Assembly: GCA_910588815.1 (NCBI GenBank)
Contig: CAJUQY010000005.1
Location: 1-64,000 of the forward strand
Direction: 5' to 3'
Origin: an uncultured Lachnospiraceae bacterium
GTDB taxonomy: Bacteria > Bacillota > Clostridia > Lachnospirales > Lachnospiraceae
Length of the DNA: 64,000 nucleotides
Positions 36,828-44,742 of this stretch are shown here, one piece after another. The notes under the pieces are model-generated. The model was given only the letters and a program-made list of their open reading frames with translations, was not told the DNA's origin and searched no databases. The position numbers were made by a program, and so were the translations under genes. Numbering within the stretch: the stretch's first letter is position 1; every line of letters begins with the position of its first letter.

Positions 36828-38171
36828 ATGAGTCGTCTGATGTTGGAGGAATGTGTTTCCTTCTTTCGGAAAAACAGAGGATATGCCCGCCTGTTTGAGG
36901 AAATGAGAAAAAAATACAGAAGGCATGGGAAGCTGGCCGGAAAAATTGTTCTGGAAGAGATGTCAGTGGAAGAATGTCTTGCCCTTGGCGGACTTCTCGG
37001 GAAGAGCCTGCAGCCCGGCGATCTGCGGCTTTCTGTCTCCGACTTCCAGAAAGCGTTAGACGAGACAAAATACCGGGGAATTGAGGCTGCGGAGCTTCTC
37101 TGCGCTTATTTCGGGGGGAGCATCCGGACAAATCTCCAGAAGCGCGAGGAGGAGCAGGCAGAAAAGGAGCGCTTCTGGGAAGGGCTTCTTAAAATTGTCG
37201 GAAAGGAATGCGGGCCGAGGTCGGAGGCCTTTCGCTGGCTTACTTGCGCCAGAGAACAGAGAACATATGGCTGGCAGCTGATCATGAAGGAGCGGGAGGG
37301 AGCCGCCGGGGGAAGCGGAGCGGAGCTGGAAAGCGCTCTTGAAGGAATCGGAGAGAGGGTACGCTCCGTTTGTTTGGCGGTGGAGGAGCTGCCCCTTCAC
37401 GAAAAAGAAGGCGCCATCCGGCTGGCCGTCCTGGCGGCAAAAATCACAAAAAACCCTCATTACTTCGACAGACAGCAGGCGGCGGGACGTCTGCTGCTTT
37501 CGGCGCTTGCTTTTCTGTGCGAAGCGGAAGAGCCAAAGACGCAGGAGGGCGTCCTTGCCCTTTATTATCAGGCGGGTATCCGGCCGGATGATATTTCCAG
37601 CTTTACCGTATGCTACGGGATCCATTTTTACACGGAGGCGGGGGAACATGACGCTTACCGCTCTTTTATCGAACATGGCGAAAAATACGTGCTGACCCTT
37701 TCTAATTTAAGCAGAGTCCTGAGGGCGGACAGTAAGGACAGGCGAGTTTTTGTCCTGGAAAACCAGATGGTGTTTTCCCAGCTTTGCGACAGGCTCCAGG
37801 GAAAGGAATATGCGCTCCTGTGCACCTCCGGCCAGATGAAAGTGGCATCTCTTATTTTGATCGACCTGCTTATAAGTTCTGGGTGCCGCCTGTATTACTG
37901 CGGCGATACAGATCCGGAAGGCATCGAGATCGCAGAGCGGATTGCGGCAAGGGCGCCGGGGCAGGTAACCATCTGGAGGATGAGCGAGGAGGACTACTAT
38001 CGCTCCATCTCCAACGAAACACTGACCACTGCCCGCTTAAAAAAGCTGGATAAAATTGAACATGAGGGGCTTAAGGCGCTCTGCGACGCCCTGCGAAGGG
38101 AAAAGCGGGCGGGGTATCAGGAGCACCTTATGGAGGCGCTGTTTAAGGATATCGTGGGCGGGAGTGAGTAG
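36828..38171 (+). CDS. jetD: Wadjet nuclease JetD (DUF2399/TIGR02679 type)
   Basis: A 447-residue protein with an N-terminal DNA-binding arm and a C-terminal Toprim-like nuclease domain. YYCGDTDPEGIEIAERI supplies the DxD metal-binding motif; VLENQMVFSQL provides the upstream acidic residue. It is the subunit that cuts the captured plasmid. It follows jetC by one base and completes the JetABCD set. Confidence 0.85.
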   Translation: MSRLMLEECVSFFRKNRGYARLFEEMRKKYRRHGKLAGKIVLEEMSVEECLALGGLLGKSLQPGDLRLSVSDFQKALDETKYRGIEAAELLCAYFGGSIRTNLQKREEEQAEKERFWEGLLKIVGKECGPRSEAFRWLTCAREQRTYGWQLIMKEREGAAGGSGAELESALEGIGERVRSVCLAVEELPLHEKEGAIRLAVLAAKITKNPHYFDRQQAAGRLLLSALAFLCEAEEPKTQEGVLALYYQAGIRPDDISSFTVCYGIHFYTEAGEHDAYRSFIEHGEKYVLTLSNLSRVLRADSKDRRVFVLENQMVFSQLCDRLQGKEYALLCTSGQMKVASLILIDLLISSGCRLYYCGDTDPEGIEIAERIAARAPGQVTIWRMSEEDYYRSISNETLTTARLKKLDKIEHEGLKALCDALRREKRAGYQEHLMEALFKDIVGGSE

Positions 38172-38286
38172 TACTGTAAAAATCCTCCAATTGTGTGACT
38201 ACGAAGATGTGGATTCAGCAAGAGGTCAGCGAAAATTTATAATATTTTTATTTGATATCTGTAAAAATATGGATTATTATAAAGAC

Positions 38287-38316
38287 ACAGGTTATACATT
38301 GCCCTGTTTCTTTTTT
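38287..38316 (+). terminator. Weak terminator candidate after jetD
   Basis: ACAGG (38287-38291) pairs with CCTGT (38303-38307) and is followed by a T-rich run interrupted by one C. The stem is short. Confidence 0.4.
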
Positions 38317-38329
38317 CAATTCGTTTCTT

Positions 38330-38359
38330 TTGCGTTTCGGCATGAATTCCGTTTAATAT
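38330..38359 (+). promoter_or_regulatory. Promoter candidate of the helicase operon
   Basis: TTGCGT (38330-38335) and TAATAT (38354-38359) with an 18-bp spacer, about 60 bp before the helicase start, which itself is preceded by AAGGGG. Confidence 0.4.
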
Positions 38360-38421
38360 AAAAATAGTGAGATGCGGGATACATCAATAAAATGAAGGAT
38401 GATTTATAAGGGGTATTATAA

Positions 38422-40539
38422 ATGATTACAATTATCAATGGTGTTACGACAAAACAGGTTCTTGCAGAGGAATTGGTTGCTGTTTTAAATACGATGGATC
38501 TGGAAGGATATTTCTATTTGGGTTATCCTGTTTTGGGGGGAATGGATGGAAAAATCAAGGTGGATGCATTGCTGGTATGCAGACAGTGTGGTTTGGTGAT
38601 TTTTGACTTGGAGATGTCCTCCGAGGAAAACATCGAAAACAAGATTTCTTTATTAGATGATTTATATAACAATATGGAAGCGAGGTTAAAAAGATATCGT
38701 TATTTGTCGAAAGGAAGACAGCTTCAGGTACCGATCCATGTTGTTTCTTATGCGCCACGTTATAAAACAGGCGCTGAAGAAGTCTGTACTTCGTCGGAGC
38801 ATCTGAAAGACTATCTGCTGGGCCTTAGCTGGTATCAAAGCGATGCGTATTATGAAAAATTGTTAGAAGCAATTCAAATGATTTCACAGATAAAGAAGCG
38901 TGGTTCCAGAACCTATCTTCAGAAGGATAATTCAAAGGGGGCAAAGCTGAAGGAAATAGAAGATCAGATTTCCTGTCTGGACAGATACCAGAGCAAAGCG
39001 GTGATTGAAACTGTGGATGGAGTTCAAAGAATCCGCGGACTTGCAGGTTCCGGAAAAACCATTGTTTTGGCTTTAAAGGTTGCTTATTTGTATACCATGT
39101 ATGAAGATAAAATCATTGCCGTTACCTTTAACAGCAGAGCATTAAAGGGTCAGTTTGTTCAATTGATCTCGAATTTTATTATTGAAAATACAAATGAGGA
39201 ACCGGAGTGGGAGAGAATTAAAATTATTCATGCCTGGGGAAGCAGGAATGCAGAGGGGTTATATTTTAATTTCTGTCGTGCAAATAATTTGGTGTGTTAC
39301 GATTACATGGAGGCTTGCAGAAAATATGGACGTAATTCTTTTGCATTTGATAAAATATGTCAGGAAGCCGTAGAAACGGTGACAAACCCTAAAGTTTTAT
39401 ATGATGTGATCCTGGTGGATGAAGCTCAGGATTTTTCAAAGTATTTTTTGCAGATGTGCTATGTGTCATTGCCGAGAGATAAAAAAATGCTTGTTTATGC
39501 TTATGACGAACTGCAAAGTTTAGATAATAAAAATGTGGAGTCCCCAGAAGACATTTTTGGATATACAGATGGAAAACCGAATGTAACATTGGATAACAGC
39601 AACGGAAGGGCAGAGGATATTGTTCTGTCAAAATGTTACCGAAATTCTCGCCCGATTCTCATCACGGCCCATAGCCTGGGATTTGGAATATACAGAGAAA
39701 AGGAAGACAGGGAAGAGACATCCTTGGTTCAGCTGTTCGAAGATAAAAAACTGTGGGAGGATATTGGATATACGGTCAAAGAGGGAGCCATTACGGAGGG
39801 AAAGTCTGTGACGCTGTACAGAACAGAAGAAAACAGCCCGGCCTTTTTGGAAAATCACTCTTCCATTGATGATCTGATACAATTTAAAAAATTTGATACC
39901 ATAGAGCAGGAGGCGAAATGGGTTACAGACGATATTGAAAAAAATCTGACGACAGAGGAATTAAGGTATCAGGACATTATGATCATCCATCCAGAACCGA
40001 GGACAACAAAAAGCTATGTTTCACAAATTCGGCTTATGTTGATGGACAGAGGAATCAAATCCCATATTGTCGGTGTACAGACAACACCGGATGATTTTTT
40101 TCAGGAAGATTCCATTGCTGTTTCTCAGATATACAGAGCGAAGGGAAATGAAGCGGCGGTCGTCTATTTTGTAAATGCAGATGTATGTGCCAGAGGAATC
40201 AATCTGTCGAGGAAACGAAATATCATATTCACGGCAATTACAAGATCGAAAGCATGGGTGCGGGTCAGTGGCCTGGGAGAAAATATGAAAATATTGATCA
40301 GTGAATATGAAAAGGTAAAAAAGCGAAATTTTGAATTGACGTTTCCTTATCCAGATGAATCGCAGAGGCAGAATATGAGAATGATTCATCGGGATATGAC
40401 CCAGAATGAAATTCGCGATATTCAAAAAAGTAATGACAGTTTAGCAGAAGTTGCTTCAAAGCTTTCAAAAGGACAGATCAGAAAAGAAGACCTGGATGGA
40501 AAAACAATAAAAGACCTTAAGGATGTGTTGTTTGATTGA
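38422..40539 (+). CDS. SF1 (UvrD/Rep-like) helicase with N-terminal nuclease-like domain
   Basis: A 705-residue protein. The N-terminal ~150 residues (KVDALLVCRQCGLVIFDLE) have the layout of a NERD-type nuclease-related domain, although the usual ExK motif is not clear. The helicase core has Walker A GLAGSGKTIVLA, DVILVDEAQDFS (motif II), SKCYRNSRPIL, and AITRSKAWVRVSG (motif VI). It is coupled to a DUF2290 gene by an overlapping stop/start. Location beside Wadjet suggests phage or plasmid defence; this is inference. Confidence 0.75.
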   Translation: MITIINGVTTKQVLAEELVAVLNTMDLEGYFYLGYPVLGGMDGKIKVDALLVCRQCGLVIFDLEMSSEENIENKISLLDDLYNNMEARLKRYRYLSKGRQLQVPIHVVSYAPRYKTGAEEVCTSSEHLKDYLLGLSWYQSDAYYEKLLEAIQMISQIKKRGSRTYLQKDNSKGAKLKEIEDQISCLDRYQSKAVIETVDGVQRIRGLAGSGKTIVLALKVAYLYTMYEDKIIAVTFNSRALKGQFVQLISNFIIENTNEEPEWERIKIIHAWGSRNAEGLYFNFCRANNLVCYDYMEACRKYGRNSFAFDKICQEAVETVTNPKVLYDVILVDEAQDFSKYFLQMCYVSLPRDKKMLVYAYDELQSLDNKNVESPEDIFGYTDGKPNVTLDNSNGRAEDIVLSKCYRNSRPILITAHSLGFGIYREKEDREETSLVQLFEDKKLWEDIGYTVKEGAITEGKSVTLYRTEENSPAFLENHSSIDDLIQFKKFDTIEQEAKWVTDDIEKNLTTEELRYQDIMIIHPEPRTTKSYVSQIRLMLMDRGIKSHIVGVQTTPDDFFQEDSIAVSQIYRAKGNEAAVVYFVNADVCARGINLSRKRNIIFTAITRSKAWVRVSGLGENMKILISEYEKVKKRNFELTFPYPDESQRQNMRMIHRDMTQNEIRDIQKSNDSLAEVASKLSKGQIRKEDLDGKTIKDLKDVLFD

Positions 40540-41189
40540 AAAAACAAGAGAAAGTATTTCGAGAAATAAGAAAAATCACACAGGAGCTGGTCAAATGCGG
40601 ATTGGCAGAAGAATATAATTTTCCGATCATTCACCACACAGATATTGTGTGGGAGGGGTATCAGGATATTTCCCTATATTTGAAAAATATGAGTTATGCC
40701 GTATTATATGGGGAGATGGAACGAGGGCATAATTTTAATGTGAAAATGCCGGATGGGGGGATTTTGCAGTTTATGTATCGGTTTAATGGCCGCGGTACGG
40801 AATTGCAGTCCCATAGACTGGCTTATTATCCCTCACCGTCTTATGAGATTTATCAAAATGACGCGGAATTGTATGATGCAGACTATATCTACGGAGACAT
40901 TTTAAATAAAAATGTTTTACCGGTAGTGGTCAGAGCCGATTATAATAACTGTGAAACAGACAGCAACACTCATCATCCGTATTCGCATGTTACTCTGGGA
41001 GAATACAAAAATTGCAGAATACCAGTCAACAGGCCAATTACTCCTCTTCAATTTACAAAATTTATTATGGAGCATTTTTATTATGTGCCAAGTTCTGAGA
41101 TGAAATTTGATTTTTCGTTGAAAGGTGTGATTGCATTTAATGAACATATTGCTGAATGTGACCTCGGAAAAAGCAGAATTATGGTATAA
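40536..41189 (+). CDS. DUF2290 protein paired with the helicase
   Basis: A 217-residue protein starting at a TTG that overlaps the helicase stop, with AAGGATG upstream. The segments GGILQFMYRFNGRGTELQSHRLAYYPSP and HHPYSHVTLGEYKNCRIPV match the conserved DUF2290 pattern. The family has no established biochemistry known to me. Tight coupling indicates that it works with the helicase. Confidence 0.7.
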   Translation: MKKQEKVFREIRKITQELVKCGLAEEYNFPIIHHTDIVWEGYQDISLYLKNMSYAVLYGEMERGHNFNVKMPDGGILQFMYRFNGRGTELQSHRLAYYPSPSYEIYQNDAELYDADYIYGDILNKNVLPVVVRADYNNCETDSNTHHPYSHVTLGEYKNCRIPVNRPITPLQFTKFIMEHFYYVPSSEMKFDFSLKGVIAFNEHIAECDLGKSRIMV

Positions 41190-41234
41190 ATGTTTGTGAG
41201 GCAAAAATATGGGTTGAGGAGGAAACCATCGATC

Positions 41235-42974
41235 ATGGAACAAAGAATAAAAGAGTTAAGCAGGGAAGCATTGGAGGAGATTCTGTTGAAAATGTTGGGA
41301 TTTTTATCGGAAGAACAATGCAAAAAGCTGGAGGCGATGGTTGAGGCCTGCGAGGGGGAGGGACAGGAAGTCCAAAAGGCTGGTGTGCCGGCGCGGATGT
41401 CCCAGGAGTTCGTGGATGAAAAGATGCAAAAGATCCGGCACTGGATGGAGCAAATCGATGAGGGGGAATTGTATCTGGAGGTGGAGGAATATGAAGATTA
41501 CTCCGACAGCTACTGGGACAGGGACTGGATCACCGATTATTACGATCATCAGGGGATTGGAGCGGGAATCGAATCCGTCATTCAGTTTGTGAGGGACTGC
41601 GTGGATGACAGGAGGTATGAGGAAGCAAATGAAATCTGTGACTGGCTCTGGGATATGTGTGTCAGTACAGTGAGCGCCCATGATGACGGCTATGACAGCG
41701 AGCCGGCGGATCTGGAAACCCTGGCGGAAGAAAAAATCGTTCACGCGGATCTTGCACAGTTTGCTCTGCTGACCTTATATGCAGATTATCAGGTGCAGGA
41801 GCCGGAGAACCGGGCGGAGGCGCTCTACCTGTATTTTTCCTATTCTTCTTTTCAGGAACTGCACATGGACGACATGTTCCATATGGGGCGGGAAGAATTG
41901 ACGGGGACAGCACAGTTCTGGAAAGACTGGATCGAGCTTTTGAAGACCAAGAGCGGCAGCGCAGCGACAAGACTTTTGCGGGAAGCTGTGTTGCATCACG
42001 AGGGGCTGGACGGACTCGTAAAGCTGGCAGATAACAATTACCAGGTTCACCCTTCTCTGTATCTCACAGTTATGGAGGAATATGAGAAGCTCCACAATTA
42101 CGAGGCGATCGAGGAGGTTGGAAAAAGGGCTCTTGAAAAAATAGAAAAGGGGCTGATCATCCGAAGCAAAACGGCATTAAAGGCTGCCTATGCCTCATCC
42201 TTCCTGCAGCATGCGGATGCGATGGTGCGGTTTTGCTGGGAGGGCTTCCGGTCTGATTCTACGGATCGGAATTTCCTGCGGCTGTTTGGAACGGAAGAGA
42301 TGGCCGGGCAATACGGCATAAGGGGGAAGGAAATTTTGGGGGGCAGGATAGAAGGAAACCCAGCGGAATTTCTGCGAAATGAAGAGCTTCGCCGGAACGT
42401 CATAGGAGAGCATGAATTTTACCGGCTGAGTTTTTACACCGGAGATTTTGAGACTGCGAAACAGGCATCGAAAAATCCAAAAGGTTCCTTGGGCTGGAGC
42501 GGCGGCTTTATCCCCTATGGAATCCGGCTCTTTTTGCTGTACCTCTACAAAAAGCCGCTGCCGTCTCCTGCCGCGGAGGCCGTTGCTTCCTATGTCGGTT
42601 TTCGTGACGACGAAAAGTCTGAGAATACCATGAGCTTTGAGAATGAGATCGCAGAAGAAAGCCGTAAAAATAAAACAACCGTATTTTGGAGTTATTTTAA
42701 ACGGTGGAAGCAGTATTTCCCCATGGATGCGGAGGAGCAGAAGCGGTACTTGAGCTGGGCAGAAAAAATTGTGAAAAGCAGGGCGGACGCAATCGTAAGC
42801 GGACAGCACAGAAGACATTACGGTGAAGCGGCCGCGCTTTTGGCTATGGCGGCGGAAATCAAAGAGGATGCGGGAGTCCGGGAAGCGAAAGAGGAGATGT
42901 TTGCAGAATATAAAAGAAGGTTTCCCAGACATTCCTCCTTCCAGGGAGAAATGAAGAGGTTTTTCGGAGTATAA
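41235..42974 (+). CDS. Large alpha-helical repeat-like protein of unknown function
   Basis: A 579-residue soluble protein rich in Glu, Trp and Tyr. The pattern of paired helices (for example YLTVMEEYEKLHNYEAIEEVGKRALEKI) suggests TPR-like repeats. The end (VSGQHRRHYGEAAALLAMAAEIKED) resembles the C-terminus of SWIM-zinc-finger associated proteins, but no SWIM finger is present. Its codon use is GC-richer than the helicase pair before it. The start at 41235 has GAGGAGGAAA upstream. Function is unknown. Confidence 0.6.
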   Translation: MEQRIKELSREALEEILLKMLGFLSEEQCKKLEAMVEACEGEGQEVQKAGVPARMSQEFVDEKMQKIRHWMEQIDEGELYLEVEEYEDYSDSYWDRDWITDYYDHQGIGAGIESVIQFVRDCVDDRRYEEANEICDWLWDMCVSTVSAHDDGYDSEPADLETLAEEKIVHADLAQFALLTLYADYQVQEPENRAEALYLYFSYSSFQELHMDDMFHMGREELTGTAQFWKDWIELLKTKSGSAATRLLREAVLHHEGLDGLVKLADNNYQVHPSLYLTVMEEYEKLHNYEAIEEVGKRALEKIEKGLIIRSKTALKAAYASSFLQHADAMVRFCWEGFRSDSTDRNFLRLFGTEEMAGQYGIRGKEILGGRIEGNPAEFLRNEELRRNVIGEHEFYRLSFYTGDFETAKQASKNPKGSLGWSGGFIPYGIRLFLLYLYKKPLPSPAAEAVASYVGFRDDEKSENTMSFENEIAEESRKNKTTVFWSYFKRWKQYFPMDAEEQKRYLSWAEKIVKSRADAIVSGQHRRHYGEAAALLAMAAEIKEDAGVREAKEEMFAEYKRRFPRHSSFQGEMKRFFGV

Positions 42975-43006
42975 GAAAGAATAATAAGAAAAAATACAAG
43001 AAAAGG

Positions 43007-43047
43007 AAAACGGTGTCCTGAGCAGTGACCAGAGGCACCGTTTTTTT
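43007..43047 (+). terminator. Rho-independent terminator
   Basis: AAAACGGTG (43007-43015) pairs with CACCGTTTT (43036-43044) with inner CCT/AGG pairs, followed by a T run. It ends the helicase-associated unit. Confidence 0.8.
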
Positions 43048-43086
43048 GACTGAAAGGACACAATTTGCCGCTCATGACCCTGTCAA

Positions 43087-43116
43087 ATGTTTCGCAGATT
43101 ATCTTAATCTGTGAAA
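43087..43116 (+). repeat. Left copy of a 30-bp inverted repeat flanking the integrase
   Basis: ATGTTTCGCAGATTATCTTA followed by ATCTGTGAAA recurs as its exact reverse complement at 44665-44694. The unit is itself a near palindrome (CAGATTA-TCT-TAATCTG), with an asymmetric centre and two asymmetric flank bases that fix orientation. It could be a recombination core site or an operator. Confidence 0.8.
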
Positions 43117-43379
43117 ATGAATTCCATATCCTTTTATAATAAGATATATAAAATACTACGACAAAAATAACAAAAACATAAGGAAAACAAAAACCATAAT
43201 ATACATCAAACATTGTTTTCCCCGACCAAAAACCATTATACTTTCAGAAGCGGGATTTGTCAATGAAAGTGAGGCTGGTGAATTTTACATAATACCAGAA
43301 AACTTTCAGAAAAAATCTCCTTAAAAACAGTGATTCCATTTTTATGGGGGTCAAAAAAGTGGTCAGGAGGAAACGAAAG

Positions 43380-44501
43380 ATGCCGAGGCGAGGAGAAAAC
43401 ATAAGAAAAAGGAAAGATGGGCGTTGGGAGGGTCGGTATTATATTCAGAGATCAGAAACCGGAAAGCACGTTCAGCGTTCTGTATATGCGAGAAGCTACG
43501 GAGAAGTAAAAGAAAAGCTGTCAACAGCAAAAATTTCGCAAAAAGAGGTTGCCAAAAAGAATAAAAGCGGAACGGAAGTTTTTTTCGAACAGGTGGCAGA
43601 GGAATGGCTTGCCTGTATTCAAAGAGAAAAAAGGCATTCCACTTATGTAAAATATCGCCTAATCTACAGGAAGCATCTCTGTGAAAAATTGGGAAATCTC
43701 ACCTTTTCGGAATTGAACAATGAATCTCTGGCAGAGACATTTCAAAGCAAAGAAAACGAAGCATGTTCGGAAAGCTTGCAAAAAAGTATTTCCTGTGTGC
43801 TGAATCAAATTTTTTCCTATGCCATTTCTCATTATCAAATTCAGTTATCTCATTATACATTCCCAAGATACAAAATAAGAACGAAACCCATTGAAGTCCT
43901 GAACCGATCAGAGCAGACAAAGCTTTTACAGCATTTATATGGTGAGATGGACATCTGCAAATTAGGCATCGTTATCTGCATTTCCACAGGGCTGCGTTTA
44001 GGGGAACTATGTGCCTTGAAATGGAAAGATATTGATTTCGAGGAGAATCTTCTTTCCGTAAATGCGACAGTACAGAGAATCGCAACGGAAGGAGGAAAAA
44101 AGAAAACAAAACTGGTGGAGGGAGAACCTAAGAGCATTTTTTCTCAAAGGGAGATCCCACTTTCCGATGAACTGATCAAGCTGCTGCTTCCATACCGCAA
44201 CAATACCGGAACCTATGTCATCAACGGAGAAAAACCCATGGAGCCAAGGACATATCAGAATAGATTTCAGAAATACCTTCAGTTTGCCGGAATCAAAAAA
44301 AAGAATTTTCATATCCTCAGGCACACCTTTGCAACCAATTGCATCGAAAGCGGCGTGGACATCAAAAGTCTCAGTGAAATTCTGGGCCACTCCGATGTGA
44401 AAATCACATTAAACCGTTATGTGCATCCGACAACAGAAGCGAAACGCCAGCATATGAATTCTTTGGCTGCTGTTTATGGTCAGCTCATGGGTCAGAAATA
44501 G
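43380..44501 (+). CDS. Tyrosine recombinase/integrase
   Basis: A 373-residue phage-type integrase. The N-terminus carries an AP2-like arm-binding segment (RKRKDGRWEGRYY). A SAM-like core-binding domain follows (FEQVAEEWLACIQREKRHSTYVKYR). The catalytic domain has the Arg in STGLRLGELCALKW, HILRHTFA, LGHSD and the nucleophile in LNRYVH, all intact. The start at 43380 has AGGAGGAAAC; the ATG at 43344 lacks a ribosome site. No other phage or conjugation genes are nearby, and the gene lies between inverted copies of a 30-bp palindrome. A site-specific inversion or excision role is inferred. Confidence 0.88.
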   Translation: MPRRGENIRKRKDGRWEGRYYIQRSETGKHVQRSVYARSYGEVKEKLSTAKISQKEVAKKNKSGTEVFFEQVAEEWLACIQREKRHSTYVKYRLIYRKHLCEKLGNLTFSELNNESLAETFQSKENEACSESLQKSISCVLNQIFSYAISHYQIQLSHYTFPRYKIRTKPIEVLNRSEQTKLLQHLYGEMDICKLGIVICISTGLRLGELCALKWKDIDFEENLLSVNATVQRIATEGGKKKTKLVEGEPKSIFSQREIPLSDELIKLLLPYRNNTGTYVINGEKPMEPRTYQNRFQKYLQFAGIKKKNFHILRHTFATNCIESGVDIKSLSEILGHSDVKITLNRYVHPTTEAKRQHMNSLAAVYGQLMGQK

Positions 44502-44510
44502 TTTCATAAT

Positions 44511-44630
44511 GAGGGCACTGAAAAAGTAGTCAAATGCAAAAGTTTACCACAATATATTTGCTGTCCCTACAATTCATACCACAATATATCGTGGTAGATT
44601 TCCGCATAAAAGGACTTTTTCAGTATCCTC
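44511..44630. mobile_element. 120-bp MITE with 7-bp target duplication
   Basis: The ends form terminal inverted repeats: GAGGGCACTGAAAAAGT at the left and ACTTTTTCAGTATCCTC at the right, identical except for two bases. Both sides are flanked by the direct repeat TCATAAT (44504-44510 and 44631-44637). Inside, ACCACAATATAT occurs twice and an ACCAC/GTGGT stem is present. There is no coding capacity. It inserted just after the integrase stop. The parental transposon is not in the window; the CACTGAAAAAGT end recalls some IS families but I do not assign one. Confidence 0.75.
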
Positions 44631-44664
44631 TCATAATCAGGCTTTTCAGGAAATACCGGGGGTA

Positions 44665-44694
44665 TTTCACAGATTAAGATAATCTGCGAAACAT
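44665..44694 (-). repeat. Right copy of the 30-bp inverted repeat
   Basis: This is the exact reverse complement of 43087-43116. It lies 49 bp before the TnpB-like gene and 35 bp after the MITE. A looser match, CATGAC(T/C)CTG, follows outside both copies. Confidence 0.8.
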
Positions 44695-44742
44695 AGGCTG
44701 TCACATTTGGTTAGCCAGAGTCATGCAGCAAAGGGATGAGCG

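Larger units (their letters stand above)
38172..38421. other. Intergenic region after jetD
   Basis: This 250-bp AT-rich stretch holds a weak terminator candidate and a promoter candidate, listed separately. No gene or repeat was recognised. It marks the change from the GC-rich Wadjet operon to AT-richer accessory genes. Confidence 0.5.
42975..43379. other. AT-rich intergenic region before the integrase
   Basis: This 405-bp stretch contains a terminator, the left copy of a 30-bp inverted repeat, and AT-rich sequence (43120-43240) without a recognisable gene. No clear consensus promoter for the integrase was found. Confidence 0.5.

Noticed and set aside
43380..44501. Integrase as part of a prophage or ICE
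   Set aside because: No structural, replication, relaxase or type IV secretion genes lie on either side within the window.
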